Origin: CAVRZY01 sp963725415
Lineage (GTDB): Bacteria > Acidobacteriota > Terriglobia > Bryobacterales > Bryobacteraceae
Direction: 5' to 3'
Length of the DNA stretch: 24,452 nt
NCBI GenBank assembly: GCA_963725415.1
Contig: CAVRZY010000236.1
Span: 1-24,452, forward strand
The translations under genes were made by a program, and so were the position numbers. Below the pieces are notes generated by a model, which was not told the DNA's origin, searched no databases, and saw only the letters and a list, made by a program, of their open reading frames with translations. Positions 7,856 to 15,079 of the stretch are shown piece after piece. Position 1 is the stretch's first letter, and every line of letters starts with the position of its first letter.

Positions 7856-9334
7856 ATGAAACACTATCTGGCCTTCGACTTGGGCGCGGAGAGCGGCCGC
7901 GCCATGCTGGGTTCGATTTCCGACGAGAGGTTGTCTTTGGAGGAACTGCACCGCTTTCCCAACATCCCGGTGCGGCTTCCGACGGGTTTGTATTGGGACA
8001 CCCTGCGGCTGTTCCATGAGATCCGGCAAGGGCTGGCCATGGCGGGCCGGGAGCGGAAACTGAAGCTGGCGGGTATCGGCGTCGATACCTGGGGCGTGGA
8101 CCTGGCGTTGCTAGGGCGCGATGGCGCGCTGGTGGACAGCCCGCGGCACTATCGCGACTCCCGCAACAACGGAATGCTCGAGAAGACCTTCGCCGCGGTG
8201 CCACGAGAGGAGATCTTCGCGCAGACCGGTCTCCAGTTTATGCAGTTCAACACCCTGTTCCAGTTGTACGCGATGAAGCTGGCCGGATCCCCGGCGCTGG
8301 AGTGCGCAACGACCTTGCTGATGATGCCGGACCTTTTCGACTACTGGCTGACGGGCGTAGCACGCTCGGAACTGAGCGACGCCAGCACCACGCAGTTCTA
8401 CAATCCGGTGAAAAAACGCTGGGCCACAGAATTGTTTGACGCCCTGGGCTTGCCGAAAACGATTCTCCCCGAGATCGTAGCGTCCGGGACGCTGCTCGGC
8501 CCGCTACTACCGGAGGTGGCCGAGTCCGCAGCACTGGTGCCGACGCCCGTCTACGCCACCTGCTGCCACGACACGGCCTCAGCGGTAGCAGCGGTGCCCG
8601 CCGAAGGCGAGGATTGGTGCTACATCAGCTCGGGCACCTGGTCGCTGATGGGCGTCGAACTGGATGAGCCGGTGATCAACCAGGGTTCGCTTTCCTTGAA
8701 TTTTACGAATGAAATCGGCTTCGGAGGGAGCATGCGATTCCTGAAGAACATCGCCGGGATGTGGCTGATTCAGGAATGCCGGCGGGCCTGGGCGGTGGAC
8801 GGCCGGGAGTACGGCTACGAGGAGTTGGCGCGGCTGGCCTCGACGGCCACGCCGTTCACGGCCATCATCGACCCGGACGCTTTTCTGGAACCAGGCCGCA
8901 TGCCGGAGAAGATCGCAGCGTTTTGCCATTCGACAGGGCAGGCGCCACCTGGGGAGCCCGCCGAGATGTGCCGCGCCATCCTGGAGAGCCTGGCGCTGCG
9001 CTACCGGCAGGTGCTGGAAAGCCTCGAGTCACTGCTGGGCCGCAAGTTGAAACTGATCCACATTGTGGGCGGCGGGTCGCGCAACCAGGTATTGAACCAA
9101 TTTGTCGCCGATGCCACCGCTCGTCCGGTGATCGCCGGACCGGCCGAAGCCACGGCAGCAGGGAATGTGATCGTGCAGGCCATCGGCTCGGGGCATCTGT
9201 CCGGCCTGAACGAGGCGCGCCAACTGATCCGGCGGTCGTTCCCGCTCACCACTGTCGAGCCCGGCCCCAAGCGGACTGGGATCGGGCCTATGAAAAGTTC
9301 TGCCAGGTGCGCCAGGGGTAAGCTCAGACCTTAA
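7856..9334 (+). CDS. rhaB: rhamnulokinase (FGGY family), C-terminus altered by a frameshift
   Basis: Rhamnulokinase phosphorylates L-rhamnulose with ATP in the cytosol. The start MKHYLAFDLGAESGRAMLG carries the N-terminal phosphate-binding motif, GVDTWGVDLALL is characteristic of RhaB, and ISSGTWSLMGVEL and HIVGGGSRNQVLNQFVADA are the second ATP-binding and adenosine motifs. The ATG at 7856 fits this conserved start; it follows the GH28 stop by 7 bases, with GGAGG at 7836-7840. The last 20 or so residues look wrong. Reading one frame over from the CCCC run at 9265-9268 gives DWDRAYEKFCQVRQG and a stop at 9321, typical of the family. The true gene therefore probably ends at 9321, with one C missing in the sequence. 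Isomerase (RhaA) and aldolase (RhaD) are not in the window. Confidence 0.92.
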   Translation: MKHYLAFDLGAESGRAMLGSISDERLSLEELHRFPNIPVRLPTGLYWDTLRLFHEIRQGLAMAGRERKLKLAGIGVDTWGVDLALLGRDGALVDSPRHYRDSRNNGMLEKTFAAVPREEIFAQTGLQFMQFNTLFQLYAMKLAGSPALECATTLLMMPDLFDYWLTGVARSELSDASTTQFYNPVKKRWATELFDALGLPKTILPEIVASGTLLGPLLPEVAESAALVPTPVYATCCHDTASAVAAVPAEGEDWCYISSGTWSLMGVELDEPVINQGSLSLNFTNEIGFGGSMRFLKNIAGMWLIQECRRAWAVDGREYGYEELARLASTATPFTAIIDPDAFLEPGRMPEKIAAFCHSTGQAPPGEPAEMCRAILESLALRYRQVLESLESLLGRKLKLIHIVGGGSRNQVLNQFVADATARPVIAGPAEATAAGNVIVQAIGSGHLSGLNEARQLIRRSFPLTTVEPGPKRTGIGPMKSSARCARGKLRP

Positions 9335-9941
9335 CTGCCGGTGTGAGCTCGCGGCTGGTGATGACCCGGTCGATCATGCCGTACTGGACGGCCTGCTCCG
9401 GGTCCATGATGTAATCGCGGTCCACGTCCCGCGCCACTTTCTCGACGGGCTGTCCGGTTGACTCGGCCAGGATTTCGTTGAGGATCTCGCGCATGCGGAG
9501 GATTTCCTTGGCGTAGATGTCGATATCGGCGGCCTGCCCGGCCAGCCCGCTCATGGAGGGCTGGTGGATCAGGATGCGGGAATGCGGCAGGCTGTAACGC
9601 TTGCCCTTGGCGCCCGCGGCCAGCAGAACAGCGCCCATCGAGGCTGCCTGCCCCACGCAGATGGTGACGATGTCGGGCTCCACAAACCGCATGGTATCCA
9701 AAATGGCCAAGCCGGCCGAAATGGAACCGCCGGGGGTGTTGATGTACAGCGAGATGTCCCGCTGCGGATCCTCGGCGGCCAGAAACAGCATCTGGGCGAT
9801 CACCAAATTGGCCACGGTGTCTTCGAGGGGGGTCCCCAGAAAGATGATGTTCTCCCTGAGCAACCGCGAGTAAATATCGTAGGCACGCTCTCCCCGGGAG
9901 GTTTGTTCGACCACCATGGGGACCAGGACGGAATTCTCCAT
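9324..9941 (-). CDS. clpP: ATP-dependent Clp protease proteolytic subunit, 205 aa
   Basis: ClpP is the serine peptidase that forms a tetradecameric chamber fed by ClpX or ClpA/ClpC unfoldases. The catalytic triad is visible: Ser101 in GQAASMGAVLLAAG, His126 in SRILIHQPSM and an Asp in RDVDRDYIMDPEQA (Asp176 likely). NTPGGSISAGLAI is the substrate-binding strand. I chose the ATG at 9941 because MENSVLVPMVVEQTSRGERAYDIYSRLL is the conserved N-terminus and TAGGAG sits just upstream; the open frame itself extends further. The gene converges on rhaB, with two bases between the likely rhaB stop at 9321 and the clpP stop. It lies 35 bases downstream of the Rrf2 gene on the same strand, so the two are probably co-transcribed. 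The usual partner clpX is not adjacent. Confidence 0.96.
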   Translation of the reverse strand: MENSVLVPMVVEQTSRGERAYDIYSRLLRENIIFLGTPLEDTVANLVIAQMLFLAAEDPQRDISLYINTPGGSISAGLAILDTMRFVEPDIVTICVGQAASMGAVLLAAGAKGKRYSLPHSRILIHQPSMSGLAGQAADIDIYAKEILRMREILNEILAESTGQPVEKVARDVDRDYIMDPEQAVQYGMIDRVITSRELTPAVKV

Positions 9942-9976
9942 TCGGGTTCTCCTATCGACCCGACTGGCGGGTCCTC

Positions 9977-10447
9977 TCAGCTCTTCTTCGCCGCCGCAGC
10001 TTTCTTTCCGCGACGCGGTCTCTCCATCGCATGGCGCTTTTCTTCCAAGGCCTCCACCACGTCCGCGATGGTGGTGTGCTCCAAATAATCCATGATACGC
10101 GAACGCAGAGTCTTCCAGGAATCGTGCATTCCACACGGCGCCTCGTCGTTGCATTCCGACAGCCCGCTGACGCACTTCTGATAATCCGTTAGTCCGTCCA
10201 GCGCCTCGACGAGCTGAATCAGGCTGATTTCCTTGGCGGAGAGGCGCAAGCAGAACCCCCCGGTGGGTCCCTTGCTGGACCGCAGCAGTCCCTTGCGCGC
10301 CAGTAGTTGCAGGATTTTCGCCAGAAAGTGAGCGGGGATCTTTTCCTGCTCGGCGATCTGCCTCACCATGGCATACTTGCCTTCCGGAACTTGCGCCAGG
10401 TTCACGAAGGCTCGGATGGCGTATTCAGTCGAACGCGAGTAGATCAT
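9977..10447 (-). CDS. Rrf2-family transcriptional regulator with three cluster-type cysteines, 156 aa
   Basis: Rrf2 proteins (IscR, NsrR, RsrR, CymR) bind DNA through an N-terminal winged helix and often sense iron-sulfur status, nitric oxide or redox. The start MIYSRSTEYAIRAFVNLA and the wing KGPTGGFCLRL (residues 59-69) are typical. Cys92, Cys99 and Cys105 form C-x6-C-x5-C, close to the Fe-S ligand set of IscR/NsrR. The C-terminus is a Lys/Ala tail (RRGKKAAAAKKS). The ATG at 10447 is preceded by GGAGGGGG, which decides it over the TTG one codon upstream. Co-transcription with clpP is likely. A1- or T-rich stretch upstream (10480-10495) could hold the promoter and an autoregulatory site; I could not define one. 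Confidence 0.9.
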   Translation of the reverse strand: MIYSRSTEYAIRAFVNLAQVPEGKYAMVRQIAEQEKIPAHFLAKILQLLARKGLLRSSKGPTGGFCLRLSAKEISLIQLVEALDGLTDYQKCVSGLSECNDEAPCGMHDSWKTLRSRIMDYLEHTTIADVVEALEEKRHAMERPRRGKKAAAAKKS

Positions 10448-10537
10448 CAATGTCCCCCTCCAGAACCGCAGATCAATACTCTTTTATCTTAAAAGGCTTG
10501 GCTGGCGCGGTGCAAGGACAATTACGGCAGTCTGGTA

Positions 10538-10784
10538 ATGCCTCAGAAGATATGAAAGAAATCAAACGCCCCGCTTCTCACGCACTGTAACCCCACTGTT
10601 TTCAGCGTGGGATATCCCTCCGGCTTGTCCTCTTCACACGCCGAAGGAGTTTTTTCACACCTTTTCAGTCTTCGGCGGTGGGACAAGCTTCAGCTTGTCC
10701 CGGGCGGTATTCGAAGGGCGCCCAGACAGGCTGAAAGCCTATCCTACCCGGCTCGACAGGCTATTGCCCCCAAGACTGAGGCAT
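10538..10784. repeat. copy A of a small terminal-inverted-repeat element, split by a 122-bp insertion
   Basis: The body (about 10669-10784) is a diverged direct copy of 12498-12624. The right terminus reads AAGACTGAGGCAT (10772-10784). The matching left terminus ATGCCTCAG (10538-10546) is separated from its continuation TCTTCGG (10669-10675) by 122 bp bounded by TCAG at 10543-10546 and 10665-10668. Inside are a 10-bp perfect hairpin (GGGACAAGCT at 10680-10689, AGCTTGTCCC at 10692-10701) and a 5-bp hairpin (10728-10740). The 10448-10839 interval has no recognisable gene; this element accounts for most of it. A further 8-bp stem (10639-10646 with 10670-10677) lies across the insertion edge. Confidence 0.7.
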
Positions 10785-10839
10785 CCCGCAGTGTTGCGCC
10801 GCTGCCGCAAAAAGGGCGGTCAAAGCCTGCCGCTGGCTC

Positions 10840-12474
10840 CTATTCCCCCAGGAGTAGCCCTTGGTAGCGCCCCATCCAGTAAGGCAGGAGGAAGAAAGCA
10901 CCGTCATCCTCGCCCGCGCCGCCGTTGCCCCCGTCGATCCGGAAGGGGTTGCCGTTCCATTTCATTACAGGACGTTCATCTGGGGCCAGCAGAACGGTAG
11001 TCTGTGGGCGCTTGAACCGGTCCAACCCGCCATCCAAAGAAAGGTCCTTTCGATGGGAATTCCGCACGGTATACTCGACCAAGTCCATGGGGATGCGGTA
11101 GAGTGTCGAAACTGCGCCTGGCAAGTCTGCCGAGGAAGAATCCGGCGACTTATCCGAGGCCGAAAGGTAGATGAACGTCCATAGAGGGTTTTTTTCACGG
11201 CGAATATTCTGCCACCATTGCTGGAGCGCCTGGCGGTACCGACGGAGTAGATCGGGTTCTGTTTCGTACCGAAACAAGGAATAGAACGACAACATCGCCA
11301 GTTCTTCGTCGGAGTAGTTGATCTGCTCGCGGAGTTCGAGCAGCCGGGCGGTCAACTCTCCATAGCGCATCTCGAGGGCTACTTTCCGGTACTCGGTTTC
11401 GTACTTCGGGTCACGGGTGATGTGGACGGCGCACCTCAGGAAACTGAGCAACTCGAGGGCGTTGAGGGGGCTGTCCGGTTTGCCGCTGGGCATCTCGAAA
11501 TATTGCGGCGACCAGCGCCCCCACAGAGTCGGCTCGCCGTCGATATCGGTGAGGTGGTAACCGTGCTGGAGGATGTGATCGGTGATGCGGGTGATGGCGC
11601 CTGCAATACGCCTTTTCAGCGCGGCATCGGGCAGCAGATCGTAGGCGATGCCGAACAGGAAGTAGTGGCCTACGATCTCATCGGAGCTGGTGTCGCCCTT
11701 CCATTGATAGAGACCGTCAGGGGTCCAGTGCCACTCGCCATCCCGCGGCCGCGGATCGCCCTTCTTGACGTAGGAGCGTGCGGGAAACCCGGGCCGGCCG
11801 GTGACCTGTTCCAGGAACAGCAAAACCTCCACGGATCGCGTGGCGTTCGTGAGGGCCTCCTGGGAGCGCGTGACGGCGTAGCGGAAGCATTCGCCGGCTC
11901 CGTACATGGCCGTCCACAGGCCGTCGTTGTCGCTCGAGACCAGTTGGTTGCTGGATGGGTCGCCTGGACGCCGCAAGTGAGAACCGGCCACCATGCCGTA
12001 GCGGTTGTGCCGTTCCAGGATTCCGCGTTCGAAGGCAGCCGCCTTCTGTGCCAGCGTCATGGGGCGCAGCTCGAGGTGGGAGACGCCGGTCTTGGTGCGA
12101 ACCCAGATGCCGCCGGCGGCATCCGGGCTGAGGTTCACAATCTCATCATCGGGCAGGTAACGCCGTCCGGCGAAGTACTGGCGGCAGTCCAGCGGATGCG
12201 CCTGAGGGTCATAGCGTAGCAGGCCGTCGGAGAATCCCAACCACACAGCGCCGTCTGAGGCCACGGCCAGGGCGCGGAGGTCTCCCACCGGCAGCGGCGA
12301 GAACGCCTCACGCAGGGTGGCGGGGACGCGCGCATCGGTCAGCTCGTAAAAGGTCCTGAGTTTCTGTGGATAGGGACGGAGGCGAACGGGTTCAACGGCC
12401 TGTAACCCGGCAAAGCAGGCCCCGGCCGGCAACGCCAGGGCTGCTCGGACGAAGTCTCTGCGCGCGCATGTCAT
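10840..12474 (-). CDS. Tat-exported protein of unknown function, 544 aa
   Basis: I do not recognise the family with confidence. MTCARRDFVRAALALPAGACFAGLQA is a twin-arginine signal with a cleavage region near residue 26. Residues about 60-135 contain two repeats like those of two-component-regulator propellers (VASDGAVWLGFSDGLLRYDP and AAGGIWVRTKTGVSHLEL). The remainder is helix-rich with motifs such as SDNDGLWTAMYGAGECFRYA, KGDTSSDEIVGHYFLFGIAYDLL and WGRWSPQYFE, suggesting an alpha/alpha-toroid as in some secreted glycosidases or lyases; that is inference. The gene is a single transcription unit between two copies of a small inverted-repeat element, 55 bp from one and 23 bp from the other. 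A role in polysaccharide breakdown would fit the nearby operon but is not shown. Confidence 0.85.
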   Translation of the reverse strand: MTCARRDFVRAALALPAGACFAGLQAVEPVRLRPYPQKLRTFYELTDARVPATLREAFSPLPVGDLRALAVASDGAVWLGFSDGLLRYDPQAHPLDCRQYFAGRRYLPDDEIVNLSPDAAGGIWVRTKTGVSHLELRPMTLAQKAAAFERGILERHNRYGMVAGSHLRRPGDPSSNQLVSSDNDGLWTAMYGAGECFRYAVTRSQEALTNATRSVEVLLFLEQVTGRPGFPARSYVKKGDPRPRDGEWHWTPDGLYQWKGDTSSDEIVGHYFLFGIAYDLLPDAALKRRIAGAITRITDHILQHGYHLTDIDGEPTLWGRWSPQYFEMPSGKPDSPLNALELLSFLRCAVHITRDPKYETEYRKVALEMRYGELTARLLELREQINYSDEELAMLSFYSLFRYETEPDLLRRYRQALQQWWQNIRREKNPLWTFIYLSASDKSPDSSSADLPGAVSTLYRIPMDLVEYTVRNSHRKDLSLDGGLDRFKRPQTTVLLAPDERPVMKWNGNPFRIDGGNGGAGEDDGAFFLLPYWMGRYQGLLLGE

Positions 12475-12497
12475 GAGGGGAGAATATCACCGATGTG

Positions 12498-12624
12498 ATG
12501 CCTCAGTCTCGGGGCCCGTGGGACAAGCTTCAGCTTGTCTGGGGCGGTATTCGAAAGGCGTCCGGACAAGCTGGAAGCTTATCCTACCCGGGTGCAGAGG
12601 CTATTGCCCCCGAGACTGAGGCAT
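12498..12624. repeat. copy B of the small element, 127 bp with 17-bp perfect terminal inverted repeats
   Basis: ATGCCTCAGTCTCGGGG at 12498-12514 is the exact reverse complement of 12608-12624. Inside are a hairpin (GGACAAGCT at 12521-12529 against AGCTTGTC at 12532-12539) and a second short hairpin (AAGCT 12568-12572, AGCTT 12576-12580). It contains no gene, which fits a MITE- or REP-like element moved by an enzyme elsewhere. It lies between the start of the Tat-exported protein gene and the diguanylate cyclase gene, so it may contribute promoter or terminator function. No clear target-site duplication was seen. Confidence 0.75.
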
Positions 12625-12737
12625 TACTCACCGATTGCTCCGCCGGGTCGGAACGGCCCAGAAATTCCTGTTACGTCCGGACGGATTGTCGATAAGGAAG
12701 GCGAGGGGAAGGACGGCTATGCAGTCCGGCCCGAGGT

Positions 12738-13646
12738 ATGGAGATTCTGATCGCCGACGACGACCCAGTTTCCCGCCGCCTGTTGGAGGCATCGCTGAAG
12801 AAATGGGACTACCAGGTGGTATCAGCCTGCGACGGCGCCCAGGCATGGGAGCTGCTTCAAGAAGCGAGTGTGCCCAGGCTGGCCATCCTGGACTGGATGA
12901 TGCCGGGCTTGAGCGGGCCGGAAGTGTGCCGGAACGTGCGAATGCAGGCCAGGGAGCCATATACCTACATCCTGCTGCTGACCGCCAGAAACCAGAGAGA
13001 GGACCTCATCGAGGGGATGGAGGCCGGCGCGGACGATTACATCACCAAGCCGTTCGACGCTCAGGAACTGAAGGTCCGGCTGCGAGCCGGCCGGCGCATC
13101 CTAGAGTTGCAGGCCGAACTGGTGGCGGCCCGCGAGGCCCTGCGTGAGCAGGCCACGCACGATTCGCTGACCCGTCTGTGGAACCGCTCCTCGATCCTGG
13201 ACATCCTCAAGCGGGAGATGGCCAAGGCCGAACGCGAGACCGCCTCAGTGGGCCTGATCATGGTGGACCTGGATCACTTCAAGCAAATCAACGACACCCA
13301 CGGGCACATGACTGGGGACGAAGTGCTGCGCGAAGCAGCCCGCCGGATGCAGGCTTCACTGCGGAGTTATGACGCGGTGGGGCGCTACGGAGGGGAGGAG
13401 TTCTTGATCGTGTCGCCCGGATCCTCGCAGGCCAGCGCCATCCACCTGGCCGAGAGACTGCGATCCGCGATCCACAGGGAACCGCTGCGAGTAGGGGAGA
13501 AGAGCCTCACCTTCAGCATCAGCCTGGGGGTGGCGGCAGTGCAGGGCGTGGCAACGACTCCGGAAGTGCTGATTCGAGCTGCCGACGAGGCATTGTACCG
13601 CGCCAAGGAACTGGGGCGAAACCGGGTCGAAAGCGCGGGCTCATGA
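12738..13646 (+). CDS. PleD-like response regulator with diguanylate cyclase (GGDEF) domain, 302 aa
   Basis: This protein would make cyclic di-GMP from two GTP when its receiver domain is phosphorylated. The receiver domain (1-120) has the acidic pocket ADDD (6-9), the phospho-acceptor Asp52 (ILDWMMPG) and Lys104 (TKPF). A short helix (about 121-140) links it to the GGDEF domain. The active-site motif is intact as GGEEF (218-222). The inhibitory I-site RSYD (Arg209 to Asp212) sits exactly five residues before it, so product feedback inhibition is expected. No histidine kinase is adjacent. Start: ATG at 12738 matches the conserved MEILIADDDP; the GAGG just upstream is too close to be a good ribosome site. 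Confidence 0.95.
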   Translation: MEILIADDDPVSRRLLEASLKKWDYQVVSACDGAQAWELLQEASVPRLAILDWMMPGLSGPEVCRNVRMQAREPYTYILLLTARNQREDLIEGMEAGADDYITKPFDAQELKVRLRAGRRILELQAELVAAREALREQATHDSLTRLWNRSSILDILKREMAKAERETASVGLIMVDLDHFKQINDTHGHMTGDEVLREAARRMQASLRSYDAVGRYGGEEFLIVSPGSSQASAIHLAERLRSAIHREPLRVGEKSLTFSISLGVAAVQGVATTPEVLIRAADEALYRAKELGRNRVESAGS

Positions 13647-13649
13647 GGG

Positions 13650-13686
13650 ATTGATTCATTGATTCATTGAATCATTGAATCATTGA
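13650..13686. repeat. 8-bp tandem repeat (about 4.6 units) between convergent genes
   Basis: ATTGATTC occurs twice and is followed by ATTGAATC twice, then ATTGAC. The two unit types are near inverse of each other, so the stretch can fold as an imperfect hairpin (GATTCA against TGAATC). It fills the gap between the GGDEF gene (stop at 13646) and the amidase gene (stop at 13688), and could act as a bidirectional terminator; that role is inference. Confidence 0.8.
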
Positions 13687-13687
13687 C

Positions 13688-15079
13688 CTAGTCTTTCTGG
13701 GCGACTTGGAAGTGGCTGAGGGTGGAGGCGTACTGGGCCAGGCCCTTGTAGAGGGCTTCGGCGATGCGCTGGCGGTAATCGGAGCGCTTGAGCAGTTTCT
13801 CCTCGCGCGGATTACTGAGGAAATCGATCTCGGCCAGCACGGAGGGCATGGGCGCGCCGATCAGCACCACGAAAGGCGCTTTCTTCACGCCCCGGTCTTT
13901 GACCCCCGTTTTGCCGCGCCACAAGGAGCTATAGAGCGCCTTTTGGACAGTGGCGGCAAACTCCCGCGACTCGCGCGCTTTTTCTTTGAGAGTGATCTTC
14001 TGGACCAACTCCTGAAGCTCGTAGATGGATTTCTGGGAGCTGGCGTTCTCCCGGGCGGCCACTTCGATCTCGCTGGCGGAAGTGGTGAAGTTCAGGTAAT
14101 AGGTCTCTGAGCCGGCGGCGCTGCGCAGACGGGAGGAATTGGCGTGGAGCGATAGGAACAGGTCGGCCTTGTTCTGGTTGGCCAGCTCGGTGCGCGCCTC
14201 CAGGGATACCGAGGAATCATCAGTGCGGGTGTAGAAGACCTGGCTGCCGAGACGTTCTGTGATCAAGGCGCCGAGCCGCTTGCCGATGTCGAGGACCAGG
14301 TCCTTTTCAGCCAACCCGGCGGGGCCGACAGTGCCGGTATCGTGCCCCCCATGACCGGGATCGATGACTACACGCTCCAGTTTCAAGCCCAGAGCGCGGA
14401 TGAGGGAGCGGCTGCCGCGGCTGTCCCGTTTGGCGGCCTGGGCATCCGCCGCCGGGGGAGTCTTTGACTCTGCCAGGGCGGTCTTGGCAGGCGCGGAACT
14501 CTCCGCTGGGGGCGGGGCGGGGGATTCGCTTGCGGGAGGACGGGAGACCGTCACCGAGGCCGACGTCGGCTCGGCCTTGGCGCCGCTCCCTGACGGTCGC
14601 GGCTCGGAGGAAGCGTCACGGGCGGAAGTCGTGCCGAGCGGCGCAGGGGTTTTCACAGCCAGGCGGAGCTCGATCATCAGCCGGTCGGGATTAGTGAGCT
14701 GCGAAGCGGAAACCTCAACCGGAGCGGCCAGGTCCAGGACCACGCGGGTCGTTCCGGGCCGGGTTTCGGCCGTGCGGATCTGCTTCAACAGCTTGTCGCC
14801 GACCGGGACGACCTGCAAGCCCCTTTGGCCTGCCCGGGCCCGGATACCGATCAGGTCGAAAAACACGCGATCCGGGTTTTCGATACGCTCGCAGCGGTAT
14901 TGAACCTCGCGGTCAGTTTCGACGGCAACCCGGGTAACCTCTCCCAGCGACCAGAACCGGACGGCAGTCAGAGTCCCGCCTCCGGCTTGCTGCGCCGCCC
15001 CCACGCTGAGCAAGTTCCCGCTGATGACGGCTGCCGCCAGAAACCACATGGCTGACACCGGCAGAGGGAATGGTTTCAT
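13688..15079 (-). CDS. N-acetylmuramoyl-L-alanine amidase (AMIN plus amidase_3), exported, 463 aa
   Basis: This zinc enzyme cuts the amide bond between N-acetylmuramic acid and L-alanine of peptidoglycan, usually for daughter-cell separation. An N-terminal signal covers about 1-29, an AMIN domain about 37-142 (TAVRFWSLGEVTRVAVETD...FDL...LMIELRL), a Pro/Ala/Ser linker about 143-225, and the amidase_3 domain 234-455. Zinc ligands are His243 (IDPGHGGHD), Glu258 (AEKDL) and His312 (SLHAN); the catalytic Glu is Glu417 (AEIDFLSN). The start overlaps the stop of the upstream lytic transglycosylase gene by ATGA. The linker contains SSEPRPSGSGAKAE, encoded by a 27-bp dispersed repeat that also occurs at 18464-18490. 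Confidence 0.95.
   Translation of the reverse strand: MKPFPLPVSAMWFLAAAVISGNLLSVGAAQQAGGGTLTAVRFWSLGEVTRVAVETDREVQYRCERIENPDRVFFDLIGIRARAGQRGLQVVPVGDKLLKQIRTAETRPGTTRVVLDLAAPVEVSASQLTNPDRLMIELRLAVKTPAPLGTTSARDASSEPRPSGSGAKAEPTSASVTVSRPPASESPAPPPAESSAPAKTALAESKTPPAADAQAAKRDSRGSRSLIRALGLKLERVVIDPGHGGHDTGTVGPAGLAEKDLVLDIGKRLGALITERLGSQVFYTRTDDSSVSLEARTELANQNKADLFLSLHANSSRLRSAAGSETYYLNFTTSASEIEVAARENASSQKSIYELQELVQKITLKEKARESREFAATVQKALYSSLWRGKTGVKDRGVKKAPFVVLIGAPMPSVLAEIDFLSNPREEKLLKRSDYRQRIAEALYKGLAQYASTLSHFQVAQKD
14582..14608 (+). repeat. 27-bp dispersed repeat inside the amidase linker (copy 1)
   Basis: An exact 27-bp match to 18464-18490 in the same orientation; it begins GCCGCTCCCTGACGG. 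On the minus strand it is read as part of SSEPRPSGSGA in a flexible linker. Similar sequences are scattered through Acidobacteriota genomes; that is from general knowledge, not a search. Confidence 0.8.

Noticed and set aside
10448..10537. Defined Rrf2 operator in front of the Rrf2-clpP genes
   Set aside because: An A+T-rich stretch is present, but I could not find a convincing palindrome or a good -35/-10 pair.
13650..13686. CRISPR array
   Set aside because: The units are 8 bp with no spacers; it is a simple tandem repeat.
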